64,000 nt of DNA, from assembly GCA_001804805.1 (NCBI GenBank), contig MHBH01000005.1:124001-188000 (forward strand). The letters are read 5' to 3'. The position numbers were made by a program, and so were the translations under genes. Positions 16,844-24,729 of the stretch are shown piece by piece. Position 1 is the first letter of the stretch. Each line of letters opens with the position of its first letter. The notes under the pieces are model-generated. The model was not told the origin of the DNA and did not search any database. It was given only the letters and a program-made list of their open reading frames with translations. This DNA comes from Lentisphaerae bacterium GWF2_49_21. Lineage in GTDB: Bacteria > Verrucomicrobiota > Lentisphaeria > Victivallales > GWF2-50-93.

Positions 16844-17656
16844 ATGAAATACGACAATCGTCCGATTGGTGTCTTTGATTCAGGGCTTGGCGGGCTTACC
16901 GTCATTGCCGCTATGAAGAAATCGCTCCCCAATGAGAATTTCATCTATCTCGGTGATACCGCCCGAGTGCCTTACGGAGACAAATCCCCGGCCAATATAA
17001 TCCGTTTCGGGATCGAAGACGCATCTTTCCTTGTCACAAAAGGTGTCAAGCTTATTGTTGTCGCATGCAACACTGTGTCGGCAATAGCCATTTCCGAGAT
17101 CCGCGCGAAGTTCGCAGATGTACCGGTGATCGGCGTCCTCGAGGCCGGTGTTGAGGCATGCCTCAAGGCGAAACCTGGATATGTTGCGGTGATCGGGACC
17201 AGGGCGACCGTCAGCAGCGATGCCTACCGCCGCGCTATCCATGCAGTGAATCCCGAAATAAATGTCAAGACCATCGCATGCCCGCTGTTCGTCCCAATCG
17301 TGGAGGAGGGGCTGGCGGACAACGAGATAAGCCGGCTGACCGTGGAATTCTATCTCAAACCTCTTAAAAAAGAGACGCCTGACATGCTTCTCCTCGCCTG
17401 TACGCATTATCCGCTGCTGAAAAAATCCTTCCACTCGTACCTCTCTAAAAAGGTAAAGATTGTCGACAGCGCCGAAGCCTGTGCGAAATTCGCAGAGGAA
17501 TATCTGAGGAAGAATTCCCTTTCTGCAAGCAGTACGACTGCCGGAACCGAGAGATTCTACGTTACCGACATGCCGGATTCATTCTTCAAGCAGGCAAAGA
17601 AGTTCCTCGGCCGCGACCTCGAACACTTCCAGAAAGTGTCGATCTCGGACAACTGA
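16844..17656 (+). CDS. murI: glutamate racemase
   Basis: Cofactor-independent racemase that supplies D-glutamate for peptidoglycan. The 270 residues carry IGVFDSGLGGLTV at the N-terminus, YLGDTARVPYG, the first catalytic Cys75 in VVACNTVSA and the second Cys186 in LACTHYPLL. It lies 15 bases downstream of the cyclotransferase/ligase-like gene, so it is probably in the same transcript. This puts a D-Glu supply beside enzymes that may act on glutamate. An inverted repeat at 17663-17775 follows. Confidence 0.97.
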   Translation: MKYDNRPIGVFDSGLGGLTVIAAMKKSLPNENFIYLGDTARVPYGDKSPANIIRFGIEDASFLVTKGVKLIVVACNTVSAIAISEIRAKFADVPVIGVLEAGVEACLKAKPGYVAVIGTRATVSSDAYRRAIHAVNPEINVKTIACPLFVPIVEEGLADNEISRLTVEFYLKPLKKETPDMLLLACTHYPLLKKSFHSYLSKKVKIVDSAEACAKFAEEYLRKNSLSASSTTAGTERFYVTDMPDSFFKQAKKFLGRDLEHFQKVSISDN

Positions 17657-17662
17657 AGAATT

Positions 17663-17775
17663 ATAAACCACAGAACACACAGATGACACAGAAAAGATTT
17701 TAAAATCCTTTTATCTCGACTCATATCCTATATCTTTTGCCAACCTAAGATGTTTCTGTGTGGTCTGTGGTTTAT
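17663..17775. repeat. inverted octad-like arms between murI and the AraC gene
   Basis: The left arm (17663-17694) repeats CACAGA-type words at about 8-nt spacing, and the right arm (17753-17775) is its near complement, ending TCTGTGGTTTAT. The long stem could end transcription from both converging genes. The words resemble the octad arrays at 3086 and 46328 in design but not in sequence. Confidence 0.5.
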
Positions 17776-17787
17776 GATGTTTTTATC

Positions 17788-18657
17788 CTATCCATGCGCC
17801 TCTTCCCTGGATGATAGCGGATAGGCGCCTGTCTTCCTCTTGTACCAGGCGCAGAAATGCGAATCGGATGAGAATCCAAGCTTTGCAGAGATCTCCTTTA
17901 CCGAAAGAGTCGTCCCCTGCAGGAGCGCCCTTGCCGACGACACGAGTCTCCGTTCAAGATATTTTCTCGGAGTGGTGCCAAGTTCTCGCATGAAGAGCCT
18001 GTCGATCTGGACCTTTCCGAGCGATACGGTCCGTTCAAGATAATCGTAGGGGATCTCGCCTGTGAATGACATTCCGTCGAGTATCTTCATTATCGACTGC
18101 ACACGTCCATCTACAGGCGAAGGTGTCGAATATCTGAAACCTTCGGATTCCATTGCACTGGCCCATTCACCGAGCCATTTCCAGAACTTTTCCTTTATTG
18201 ACGTAAATGTCATGAAATCAATCTCAAGGCTTTCCTGATTCTTCCTTACGGGAATGCTCAGCTGCTTTTCCGCCGTAGCCAGAAGGGATTCGGCGCATTT
18301 CTGGAGCCCGGGATATTTCTTCGAGCTGAAGTCGACGAAGCGGTCACAGGCCAGGAAAGGCCTGCCGTCGGGCCATTCCGCCAGGAAATTCATGGAGAGT
18401 ATCCGGGTGCCTGGCGAGAAAATCTGATCCTTCTTTTTTCCGAGAGGAGGAAATACCCAGGAGCCTTTTCCAAGCTTGCTCATGGAATCTTCGGAGAGGC
18501 CGAATTCTATGCCTCCCTCCTTGATGAGCCAGGCCGAGTATCTGGACGCAATCCCTTTCCTGCCTGATCCGACTGCCGGAACAATATTGTCGTAGATCCA
18601 GAAGAGCTGGCAGTCCAGCTTGTCCCATTCGTAAAGGCCGAGGTGGTTATTGTTCAT
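17788..18657 (-). CDS. AraC-family transcriptional regulator
   Basis: About 289 residues. The N-terminal 180 are a ligand-binding-type domain without a clear family label. The last 100 contain two helix-turn-helix motifs: IPYDYLERTVSLGKVQIDRLFMRELGTTPRKYLERRLVSSARALL, then LSVKEISAKLGFSSDSHFCAWYKRKTG. It is divergent from the FAD oxidoreductase at 18857, so that gene and the GH1 and isomerase genes behind it are the likely targets. The start is uncertain: 18657 is favoured, while an ATG at 18678 lies in the edge of a palindromic repeat. Neither has a good ribosome site. Confidence 0.88.
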   Translation of the reverse strand: MNNNHLGLYEWDKLDCQLFWIYDNIVPAVGSGRKGIASRYSAWLIKEGGIEFGLSEDSMSKLGKGSWVFPPLGKKKDQIFSPGTRILSMNFLAEWPDGRPFLACDRFVDFSSKKYPGLQKCAESLLATAEKQLSIPVRKNQESLEIDFMTFTSIKEKFWKWLGEWASAMESEGFRYSTPSPVDGRVQSIMKILDGMSFTGEIPYDYLERTVSLGKVQIDRLFMRELGTTPRKYLERRLVSSARALLQGTTLSVKEISAKLGFSSDSHFCAWYKRKTGAYPLSSREEAHG

Positions 18658-18669
18658 TGCCAAAAGTAA

Positions 18670-18734
18670 CTTGGGCATTCCTGCCCGAGCCCTATCTCTT
18701 TTAAATCAAAGCCCCGGGCAAGAATGCCCGAGTT
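18670..18734. repeat. paired mini-hairpins with ATTCCT/AAGAAT centres
   Basis: Two hairpins, GGGCATTCCTGCCC and GGGCAAGAATGCCC, face each other as an inverted pair about 20 bases apart. The same centre with other stems occurs at 57701-57821 and inside the 129-bp element. It lies between the AraC gene and its divergent target, overlapping the possible longer AraC start, and could affect either promoter. Confidence 0.55.
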
Positions 18735-18856
18735 GCTCAAATGATAAATATAGACAATTATATGATGAACTGGGAATATCCGTTCAAATTGAAATAAGAT
18801 ATATTCGACTTACTGTAAATGCCAGAATATAAGAAATAATTATTATGGAGGATAGC

Positions 18857-20203
18857 ATGACAAACAAGTATAACATCGCGAAAATGGGGATTCCAGTCAT
18901 CGGCAGTTGGGACGTGATAGTGGTGGGAGGAGGTCCTGCCGGATGCACTGCGGCGGCTTCGGCGGCCCGGGAAGGGGCGAAGACGTTGCTCATAGAGGCG
19001 ACTGGATGTCTCGGCGGCATGGGGACTTCCGGGCTGATTCCCGCATGGTGTCCGTTTTCCGACAAGCAGAAGATCGTATACAAGGGCATGGCGGAAAAAG
19101 TCTTTTCCGCAGCCAAGGAGGGGATGGCGCATGTGGCGAAGGAAGCAACTGAATGGGTTCCGATCGATGCAGAGCGACTCAAGAGGGTATATGACGACCT
19201 GTTGAAGGATTCCGGCGCTGAAGTCCTGTTCAATACATTTTTCTGCGGTGTCGATGCCTCCGACGACGGAGTCGTTTCAGGGATAGTCGTCGCGAACAAG
19301 AGCGGTCTGCTGGCCTACAGGGCCAAAGTATATGTCGACTGCTCCGGCGATGCGGATCTCGCGGCCTGGGCGGGCGCGGACTTTGTGAAAGGAAATGATA
19401 ATGGGGAGATGCAGCCTGTCACACTCTGCTTCGTGCTCAGCAATGTTGATGACTATGCATACAGGCATGGGCCTAATCTCCATGGAGGGAACAAGAACAG
19501 TCCGATATATCAGATCGTCGCTTCCGGGAAATATCCGCGCATAAAGGACACCCACCTCTGCCAGAACATTGTCGGACCAGGCACCGTAGGATTCAACGCA
19601 GGCCATCTCTGGGATGTTGACAATACGGATCCAAAGACGGTTTCAAAAGCGATGATGGAAGGGCGCAAGCTCGCAATGGAGTTCAGGGATTCTCTTGCGG
19701 AGTATCATCCTAAGGCTTTCGCAAACGCCCATCTGGTAGCTACGGCCCCTTTGATCGGAACCAGGGAGACACGACGCATAATCGGAGACTATGTGCTGAC
19801 CATTGAAGACTATATTGCCAGGAGAAGTTTCCCTGACGAGGTATGCCGCAACAGCTATTTTGTGGATGTGCATACCGCCAAGAAGGAAATCAAGCAAGCA
19901 AAGAAGGGTACCGAGTTTTTCGAAAAGCGCTGCAGGCATTATAATCCCGGCGAATCGCATGGGATCCCGTACCGCTGTTTCACCCCGAAGAAGCTCAGGA
20001 ATGTCCTTGTGGCAGGAAGATCCATATCCACCGACAGGCTTGTCCAGGGCAGCACGAGGGTGATGCCGGTATGCCTGGCGATGGGTGAGGCTGCTGGAAT
20101 GGCCGCGAGTTTCGCGTCGAAGTCGAAGAGCCACGACGTGCACAAGGTCGACGTGAAGCTTCTCCGGAAACGACTGAAGGAGGAAGGCGGCTATATTGAG
20201 TGA
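18857..20203 (+). CDS. FAD-dependent oxidoreductase (FAD_oxidored family)
   Basis: A 448-residue flavoprotein. WDVIVVGGGPAGCTAAASAAREGAKTLLIEA is the FAD-binding Rossmann segment, followed by the family hallmark LGGMGTSGLIPAWCPF. VDCSGDADLAAWAGADF and LVAGRSISTDRLVQGSTRVMPVCLAMGEAAGMAA are the internal and C-terminal FAD contacts. The start at 18857 has GGAGG five bases upstream; an ATG four codons earlier does not. It is the first gene of a plus-strand run with GH1 and a sugar isomerase, divergent from an AraC regulator, so it probably oxidises or reduces a sugar-derived compound. A paralogue is at 6559. Confidence 0.87.
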   Translation: MTNKYNIAKMGIPVIGSWDVIVVGGGPAGCTAAASAAREGAKTLLIEATGCLGGMGTSGLIPAWCPFSDKQKIVYKGMAEKVFSAAKEGMAHVAKEATEWVPIDAERLKRVYDDLLKDSGAEVLFNTFFCGVDASDDGVVSGIVVANKSGLLAYRAKVYVDCSGDADLAAWAGADFVKGNDNGEMQPVTLCFVLSNVDDYAYRHGPNLHGGNKNSPIYQIVASGKYPRIKDTHLCQNIVGPGTVGFNAGHLWDVDNTDPKTVSKAMMEGRKLAMEFRDSLAEYHPKAFANAHLVATAPLIGTRETRRIIGDYVLTIEDYIARRSFPDEVCRNSYFVDVHTAKKEIKQAKKGTEFFEKRCRHYNPGESHGIPYRCFTPKKLRNVLVAGRSISTDRLVQGSTRVMPVCLAMGEAAGMAASFASKSKSHDVHKVDVKLLRKRLKEEGGYIE

Positions 20204-20205
20204 GG

Positions 20206-20244
20206 ATAATTTCTTTTTTGGCATCCTGCAAAAAAAGAAATTAT
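20206..20244 (+). terminator. AT-rich perfect inverted repeat between oxidoreductase and GH1
   Basis: ATAATTTCTTTTTT (20206-20219) pairs without mismatch with AAAAAAGAAATTAT (20231-20244) around an 11-base spacer, three bases after the stop codon. The T6 is in the left arm, not after the stem, so it may serve mRNA stability or attenuation rather than strong termination. Confidence 0.4.
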
Positions 20245-20321
20245 TCGGTGGAAAGATAGCAATCTCATGGTACTTTATCCTGCAATCGGTTGCATAAAAA
20301 TCTTCATGAAGGGAAAACCAT

Positions 20322-21686
20322 ATGCCATATCCGAAGGATTTCGTCTGGGGTGTCGCTTCCGCTTCGTTCCAGGTTGAGGGGGCTTCAGAGGAGGATGGGA
20401 AAGGCCTGTCGATCTGGGACATGTACTGCAGGACGCCAGGAAATGTCTTCCACGGACACACCGGCGATGTCGCCTGCGACCACTACCATCGACACAGGGA
20501 AGATGTAAAGCTGATGAAGGACCTTGGCGTCCAGGGTTACCGTTTCTCCCTGAGCTGGCCGAGGATAATTCCCGACGGCAACGGCAAGGTGAACAAGAAG
20601 GGGCTCGATTTCTACGACCGTCTCGTCGATGAACTCCTCAAGGCGGGCATACAGCCGTGGGTGACCCTGTTCCACTGGGACTATCCCTACGAACTTTATA
20701 TCAAGGGCGGATGGCTCAATCCTGACAGCCCTGACTGGTTCGCCAACTACACGAAGGTCGCTGTTGAAAAGCTTGGTGACAGGGTCGGACATTGGATGAC
20801 TCTTAATGAACCGCTATGCTTCATTGCCGGCGGACTCCTGCAGGGCTGGCACGCTCCCGGACTGAAGCTGCCTCTGCGCGAATGCGCATTGGCCGCCCAC
20901 AATGTCCTTCTCTCCCACGGAAAATCAGTCCAGACGATCCGCGCTCTTTCGAAGAAGCCGGTCAAGATAGGTTTTGCCCCGACCGGACAGCGTCCAGTGC
21001 CATATACTGATAAACCTGAAGACATCAGGGCTGCCGAGGAGGCTTTGAACAACGCCGCAGCTTCGCCTCTCATGTCAAACTCCTGGTGGATGGATCCGGT
21101 TTTTCTCGGAAAATATCCTGAAGACGGACTCGAGAGCGTGGGCAAGTTTGCGCCGAAGGTGAAATCGGGAGACATGAAGCTGATCTCATCGCCTGTAGAC
21201 TTCTGCGGGATGAACATTTATTCCGGCGAATATGTACGCAGAGGAAAGGACGGGAAGCCTGAATACGTGCTTCCGCCAGCCGGATACAACCGCACATCGC
21301 AGGACGACTGGTTCGTGAATCCACCATGTATGTACTGGGTTACCAAATGGTTCTACAAGAGATACAAGAAGCCGATCGTCATCACTGAGAACGGCCACCA
21401 GAACCTCGACTTCGTCCACCTCGACGGCAAGGTGCATGACCCGCAGCGCATAGATTATCTGCACAGGTATCTGCTCGAACTGGAGAAGGCAATCGACGAA
21501 GGTGTGCCTGTCAATGGATATTTCCAGTGGACCATCATGGACAATTTCGAGTGGGCGATGGGATACAAGGTCAGGGTAGGGCTTGTCTATACAGACTTCC
21601 AGACTCTGGATAGGATACCCAAGGATTCATATTATTGGTATAAGAAGCTGATCGCGAGCAACGGGAAGACGCTCCACAAACCGTAA
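20322..21686 (+). CDS. GH1 beta-glucosidase
   Basis: A 454-residue retaining glycosidase that cleaves beta-linked glucosides or related glycosides. The N-terminal signature FVWGVASASFQVEGA is present, as are the acid/base Glu163 in TLNEP and the nucleophile Glu356 in ITENG. MDNFEWAMGYKVRVGLVYTDF near the C-terminus is the usual aglycone/substrate loop. There is no signal peptide, so it acts in the cytoplasm on imported disaccharides or glycosides. GAAGGGA precedes the ATG. It follows the FAD oxidoreductase by about 120 bases and its stop codon runs into a heptad array. Confidence 0.96.
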   Translation: MPYPKDFVWGVASASFQVEGASEEDGKGLSIWDMYCRTPGNVFHGHTGDVACDHYHRHREDVKLMKDLGVQGYRFSLSWPRIIPDGNGKVNKKGLDFYDRLVDELLKAGIQPWVTLFHWDYPYELYIKGGWLNPDSPDWFANYTKVAVEKLGDRVGHWMTLNEPLCFIAGGLLQGWHAPGLKLPLRECALAAHNVLLSHGKSVQTIRALSKKPVKIGFAPTGQRPVPYTDKPEDIRAAEEALNNAAASPLMSNSWWMDPVFLGKYPEDGLESVGKFAPKVKSGDMKLISSPVDFCGMNIYSGEYVRRGKDGKPEYVLPPAGYNRTSQDDWFVNPPCMYWVTKWFYKRYKKPIVITENGHQNLDFVHLDGKVHDPQRIDYLHRYLLELEKAIDEGVPVNGYFQWTIMDNFEWAMGYKVRVGLVYTDFQTLDRIPKDSYYWYKKLIASNGKTLHKP

Positions 21687-21934
21687 ATTCCAAGTTCCAA
21701 TGATCAAATTCCAAACAAGTTCCAATATTCAAACAAAAAGACAAACTAAGAACAGCCCTTACGGGCTTAACTCCTTTGAAACTTGCCTCTGAAGTAGGTC
21801 GGGCTTTCCCTTGTCCCGCCGTAGCATCTTAGCGAAGGCGGAAGCCCGACAAGATGGCGGCCAGGAATGACCGCCCTACTTAACCGGTAAAAGTTTCTTT
21901 TGGAGCTTGGATGTTTGGAATCTGGAATTTGGGC
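21685..21934. repeat. inverted heptad arms enclosing a 129-bp element
   Basis: The left arm starts in the GH1 stop codon and repeats AAATTCC/AAGTTCC-type 7-nt units to about 21730. The right arm (21900-21934) has five 7-nt units such as TTGGAGC and TTGGATG, complementary in sense. Between them lie a short spacer and the 129-bp element 21771-21899. The 21687-21992 gap has no gene. Confidence 0.65.
21771..21899 (+). repeat. 129-bp dispersed element, copy 1
   Basis: Base-by-base comparison by eye shows no difference from the reverse complement of 63109-63237. Internally AAGTAGG faces CCTACTT, GTCGGGCTT faces AAGCCCGAC, and CCGCC faces GGCGG, so the single strand can fold into a nested cruciform. 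No open frame spans it. Confidence 0.85.
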
Positions 21935-21992
21935 TCCGGAGCATTAAAATATTGCGCAGTGAAAAGGCGATTCTAAAAAAAGGATTTCAATA

Positions 21993-23408
21993 ATGGGAAA
22001 GAACATAGACAGATATCTTGCGGAGGAGCCCAGGCCCTGGCTGAAGCGTCCTCTTGCGAAGATTCAGCCGGTACTTGCAAAGGAAGGCAACCCCAACATT
22101 GATGTTGCGAAACTCGCAAAAAAAATCGAGGGTAGCGGTGTCCTCAACGAGATGATCGCGATCAAGTCCCCTGAACACTGGTCGAATGTCATAAAGGGAC
22201 TCGGAAAAGACGTCGATGGAATTTTGCCTGTCAGTATTACCGCCTATCCGACCGAAATATGGAACTCACATCCGCAGCCGCTTGTCGAACGTAAGCTGCC
22301 TTTCATATTCTGGCCGCTCATCGACTATGACGAACCCGATTTCTGGAGATGGTCCGCGCGTGATTTCCTCCGTGCTCTCGGAATCGATGTGCACATCGCG
22401 AAGAATCAGCGGCAGGGAATTGCACTTCTCCGCGCACTGGCAATGAAAAGATTATTGGCCAACTCGAAGATAGTCGTCTTCGGAGAACAGAATTTCCCCT
22501 GGAACGCCAATGCCGCCGGACATCTGATCAAGAAGGGACTGGGAACGGAGATAATTGTCAGGCCTATAGAGGACATCCGGAAGCTCTACCGGAAATTTTC
22601 AGACAAGGATCTCGAGAAGCTTTGGAATGAACGCAAGGAGCGTTATGAAGGCGCATCAGTGAAGCCTGAAGATTTGAAGCAGGCATTGCGCACATATCTT
22701 GGAATTAAAACAATACTTGAGGAGGAAAAGGCGCTAGGGTTTGGAGTCAACTGTTTTGGCGACCTGATAACCAAAGGTGGACGAGATGTGCCGTGCCTTG
22801 CCCAGTCGCTTGTCCGCGAGGACGGCTACATCGCATCCTGCGACGGCGATTTCTGCGCCATGATGAGCATGGTGCTTGCAACGTATTTCCTCGACAAGAC
22901 CTGCATGATGTCCAATATGTATCCAGTATCATATGTCGGGGCGCTCAGAGATCATTTCGGAAATCCGCTTTCCCCAGCTCCTAAATATCCGAAGAAGGAC
23001 TGGAAGAACATTGCGAGACTCGCACACTGCGGATTCATCGGCGTTGTTTCTCCGGAGATGACTCCGTCAGGCAAGGCGGTGCTCAAGGACTGGGGTGGCA
23101 CCTACGAGATCAAGCGTGACGGCAGAGGTTGCGGACTCGACAGCGATCTGAAAGGAAATCAGAAGATTACTGTCATAGAACTTAAGTTTGATGGCAAGAC
23201 ACTTCTGATCGCCGATGCGGAAGTCCTGGAGACGACACGCCACAAAGGGATGCCACACTGCGAATCTTCGGCACTCTTGAAATTCAGGGATCTCGAAGGA
23301 TTCGTCGAGAACATTTCACGCGAACATACCGCGATTGTCTATGGCGACCATGTTGAGGATATGAAGATACTTGGACAGGTTCTCGGTCTGGACTGCAAAG
23401 TGTTTTGA
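21993..23408 (+). CDS. L-fucose/L-arabinose isomerase-like protein
   Basis: A 471-residue protein of the FucI/AraA fold. GFGVNCFGDLITKGGRDVPCLAQSLVREDGYIASCDGDFCAMMSMVLATYF corresponds to the central segment with the metal-binding acidic residue (CDGD in place of the usual CEGD), and MMSNMYPV follows as in family members. The C-terminus has a beta-barrel-like stretch with CESSALLKF. Family enzymes interconvert aldoses and ketoses using a divalent metal. The exact sugar is unknown; fucose is attractive because a GH29 enzyme is in the window, but that is inference. AAAGGAT precedes the start. It is the last gene of the plus-strand block; the stop is followed at once by a repeat. Confidence 0.8.
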   Translation: MGKNIDRYLAEEPRPWLKRPLAKIQPVLAKEGNPNIDVAKLAKKIEGSGVLNEMIAIKSPEHWSNVIKGLGKDVDGILPVSITAYPTEIWNSHPQPLVERKLPFIFWPLIDYDEPDFWRWSARDFLRALGIDVHIAKNQRQGIALLRALAMKRLLANSKIVVFGEQNFPWNANAAGHLIKKGLGTEIIVRPIEDIRKLYRKFSDKDLEKLWNERKERYEGASVKPEDLKQALRTYLGIKTILEEEKALGFGVNCFGDLITKGGRDVPCLAQSLVREDGYIASCDGDFCAMMSMVLATYFLDKTCMMSNMYPVSYVGALRDHFGNPLSPAPKYPKKDWKNIARLAHCGFIGVVSPEMTPSGKAVLKDWGGTYEIKRDGRGCGLDSDLKGNQKITVIELKFDGKTLLIADAEVLETTRHKGMPHCESSALLKFRDLEGFVENISREHTAIVYGDHVEDMKILGQVLGLDCKVF

Positions 23409-23410
23409 TA

Positions 23411-23533
23411 ATGTAGCACAGGCCTCTTGCCTGTGACAGGCCAGAGGCCTATTCTACACTCTTAAGAATGTAGAACAGGCGTCCCGCCTGTCCTTAATGA
23501 AACAAAAAACAGGCCAGAGGCCTGTTCTACACT
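23411..23533. repeat. GTAGCACAGGC family repeat, double copy
   Basis: Two units in tandem, each with a GTAG...CTAC frame around hairpins such as ACAGGCGTCCCGCCTGT and its counterpart ACAGGC-cagag-GCCTGT. It starts three bases after the isomerase stop codon and fills the gap up to the convergent gene, so it may terminate both transcripts. Confidence 0.7.
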
Positions 23534-23554
23534 CTGATTTACCGGAGCGGAAAT

Positions 23555-24559
23555 CTATTTCAGCTCTGCAATTCCAATTCCGCTTTCCCCGGCAACCGAG
23601 TAAAGGAGATAGCGGCTCCCATCCTCCTCGAAGATCGCAGGATCCCGGAGCTGTCGGACTGAACCGATTATTTTGCCGTATTTTGAAGGCTTGACAGGTT
23701 TGTCTGTGCCCTCGTACTTCTCTGTTGGCTCAAGCAAGAGCTGTGGTGCGGAGGGCTTCCATTTGAGCCAGTCTTGTTTCAGATTGATCTGCGACATGTA
23801 TATCCTTTCAGGAGTGTCCTTCTCTCCGACAATCGTATATACCAGGTTCAGTGTATCAGCTTCCACCCAGAGTGCAGTATGGCGCACGCCTGGAAGATAA
23901 CTGGGGCCTTTCTCAAATCCCGACAGCCCGTCCTTGGACCGGTAGATCGTGCCGTCTATGTTGACATTCTTTGCGAATGCATAGTACCAATCGCCATACT
24001 TGAAAACGCGGAAATAGAAGGAACCGAGAACCTCAGGTCGCTCTGTGAAATCCAGTCCGTTCCTGGAAAGCGCCACGAAGGTTTCCTGTAGTCCTTTTCC
24101 CTCAGAGCGGTGGAAGTACATCCGGATTTCCTTCTTTTCCATATCCACATGGACGTCAGGTGATGCCACGTGGCTCTTCGTGTCGGTTACTTTCAGGACA
24201 CCACCTTTGTATATGGTCCAAGGTCCTGCCATCGCATCGGCGTAGGCCAGACGAATATGTTTTCCACCGTGATGTGCAAAGTAAAGATAGTATTTGCCAA
24301 GAGGCTTTTCGACCCAGTCCGGAACGCGTATGAGAGATGGGCCATTTATGTTTGCACCATCCTCGCCCTCGAGACCAGGCATGCCGGGACGGATGATCGG
24401 GTTCTCCTGGAATCGGACAGCCTTGAAAGATGCTGGCATGATGGAATCTTTGGAATTTGCCTTCATAGTTTCCTTTCCAGTTTCTTCAGGAGCTGCCAGC
24501 GCTTGGATACTCCAAGCACACATGAGAACAAAATATACTATGGTTCTTTTGATCTGCAT
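23555..24559 (-). CDS. secreted GH43-like five-bladed propeller protein
   Basis: A 334-residue precursor with a signal peptide cleaved near ALAAPEE. The mature part has repeated beta-blades: NPIIRPGMPGLEGEDGANINGPSLIRVPDWVEKPLGKYYLYFAHHGGKHIRLAYADAMAGPW resembles the first blade of GH43/GH117-type glycosidases, where Asn/Asp near NGPSLI would be catalytic. RQLRDPAIFEEDGSRYLLYSVAGESGIGIA forms the closing blade. Activity may be on arabinan, fructan or galactan, or may be lost. The start at 24559 has AGGAGG six bases upstream. It is likely periplasmic or extracellular. Confidence 0.72.
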   Translation of the reverse strand: MQIKRTIVYFVLMCAWSIQALAAPEETGKETMKANSKDSIMPASFKAVRFQENPIIRPGMPGLEGEDGANINGPSLIRVPDWVEKPLGKYYLYFAHHGGKHIRLAYADAMAGPWTIYKGGVLKVTDTKSHVASPDVHVDMEKKEIRMYFHRSEGKGLQETFVALSRNGLDFTERPEVLGSFYFRVFKYGDWYYAFAKNVNIDGTIYRSKDGLSGFEKGPSYLPGVRHTALWVEADTLNLVYTIVGEKDTPERIYMSQINLKQDWLKWKPSAPQLLLEPTEKYEGTDKPVKPSKYGKIIGSVRQLRDPAIFEEDGSRYLLYSVAGESGIGIAELK

Positions 24560-24574
24560 CTTCAACCTCCTAAT

Positions 24575-24729
24575 AATGTAGCACAGGCGCCCTTCGACAG
24601 GCTCAGGACAGGTCCCGCCTGTGATTAATGAACAGGCCAGAGGCCCGTCCTACTTTCTTTAGAACGTGGTACAGGCGTCTCGCCTGTAATTATAAAGAAA
24701 CAAAAACAGGCAAGATGCCTGTTCTACAT
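24575..24729. repeat. GTAGCACAGGC family repeat, double copy
   Basis: Two units like those at 23411, with hairpins ACAGGCGTCTCGCCTGT and ACAGGC-aagat-GCCTGT. The TAG stop of the next minus-strand gene (24724-24726) lies inside the terminal GTTCTAC, so the repeat forms the very end of that gene. Confidence 0.7.
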
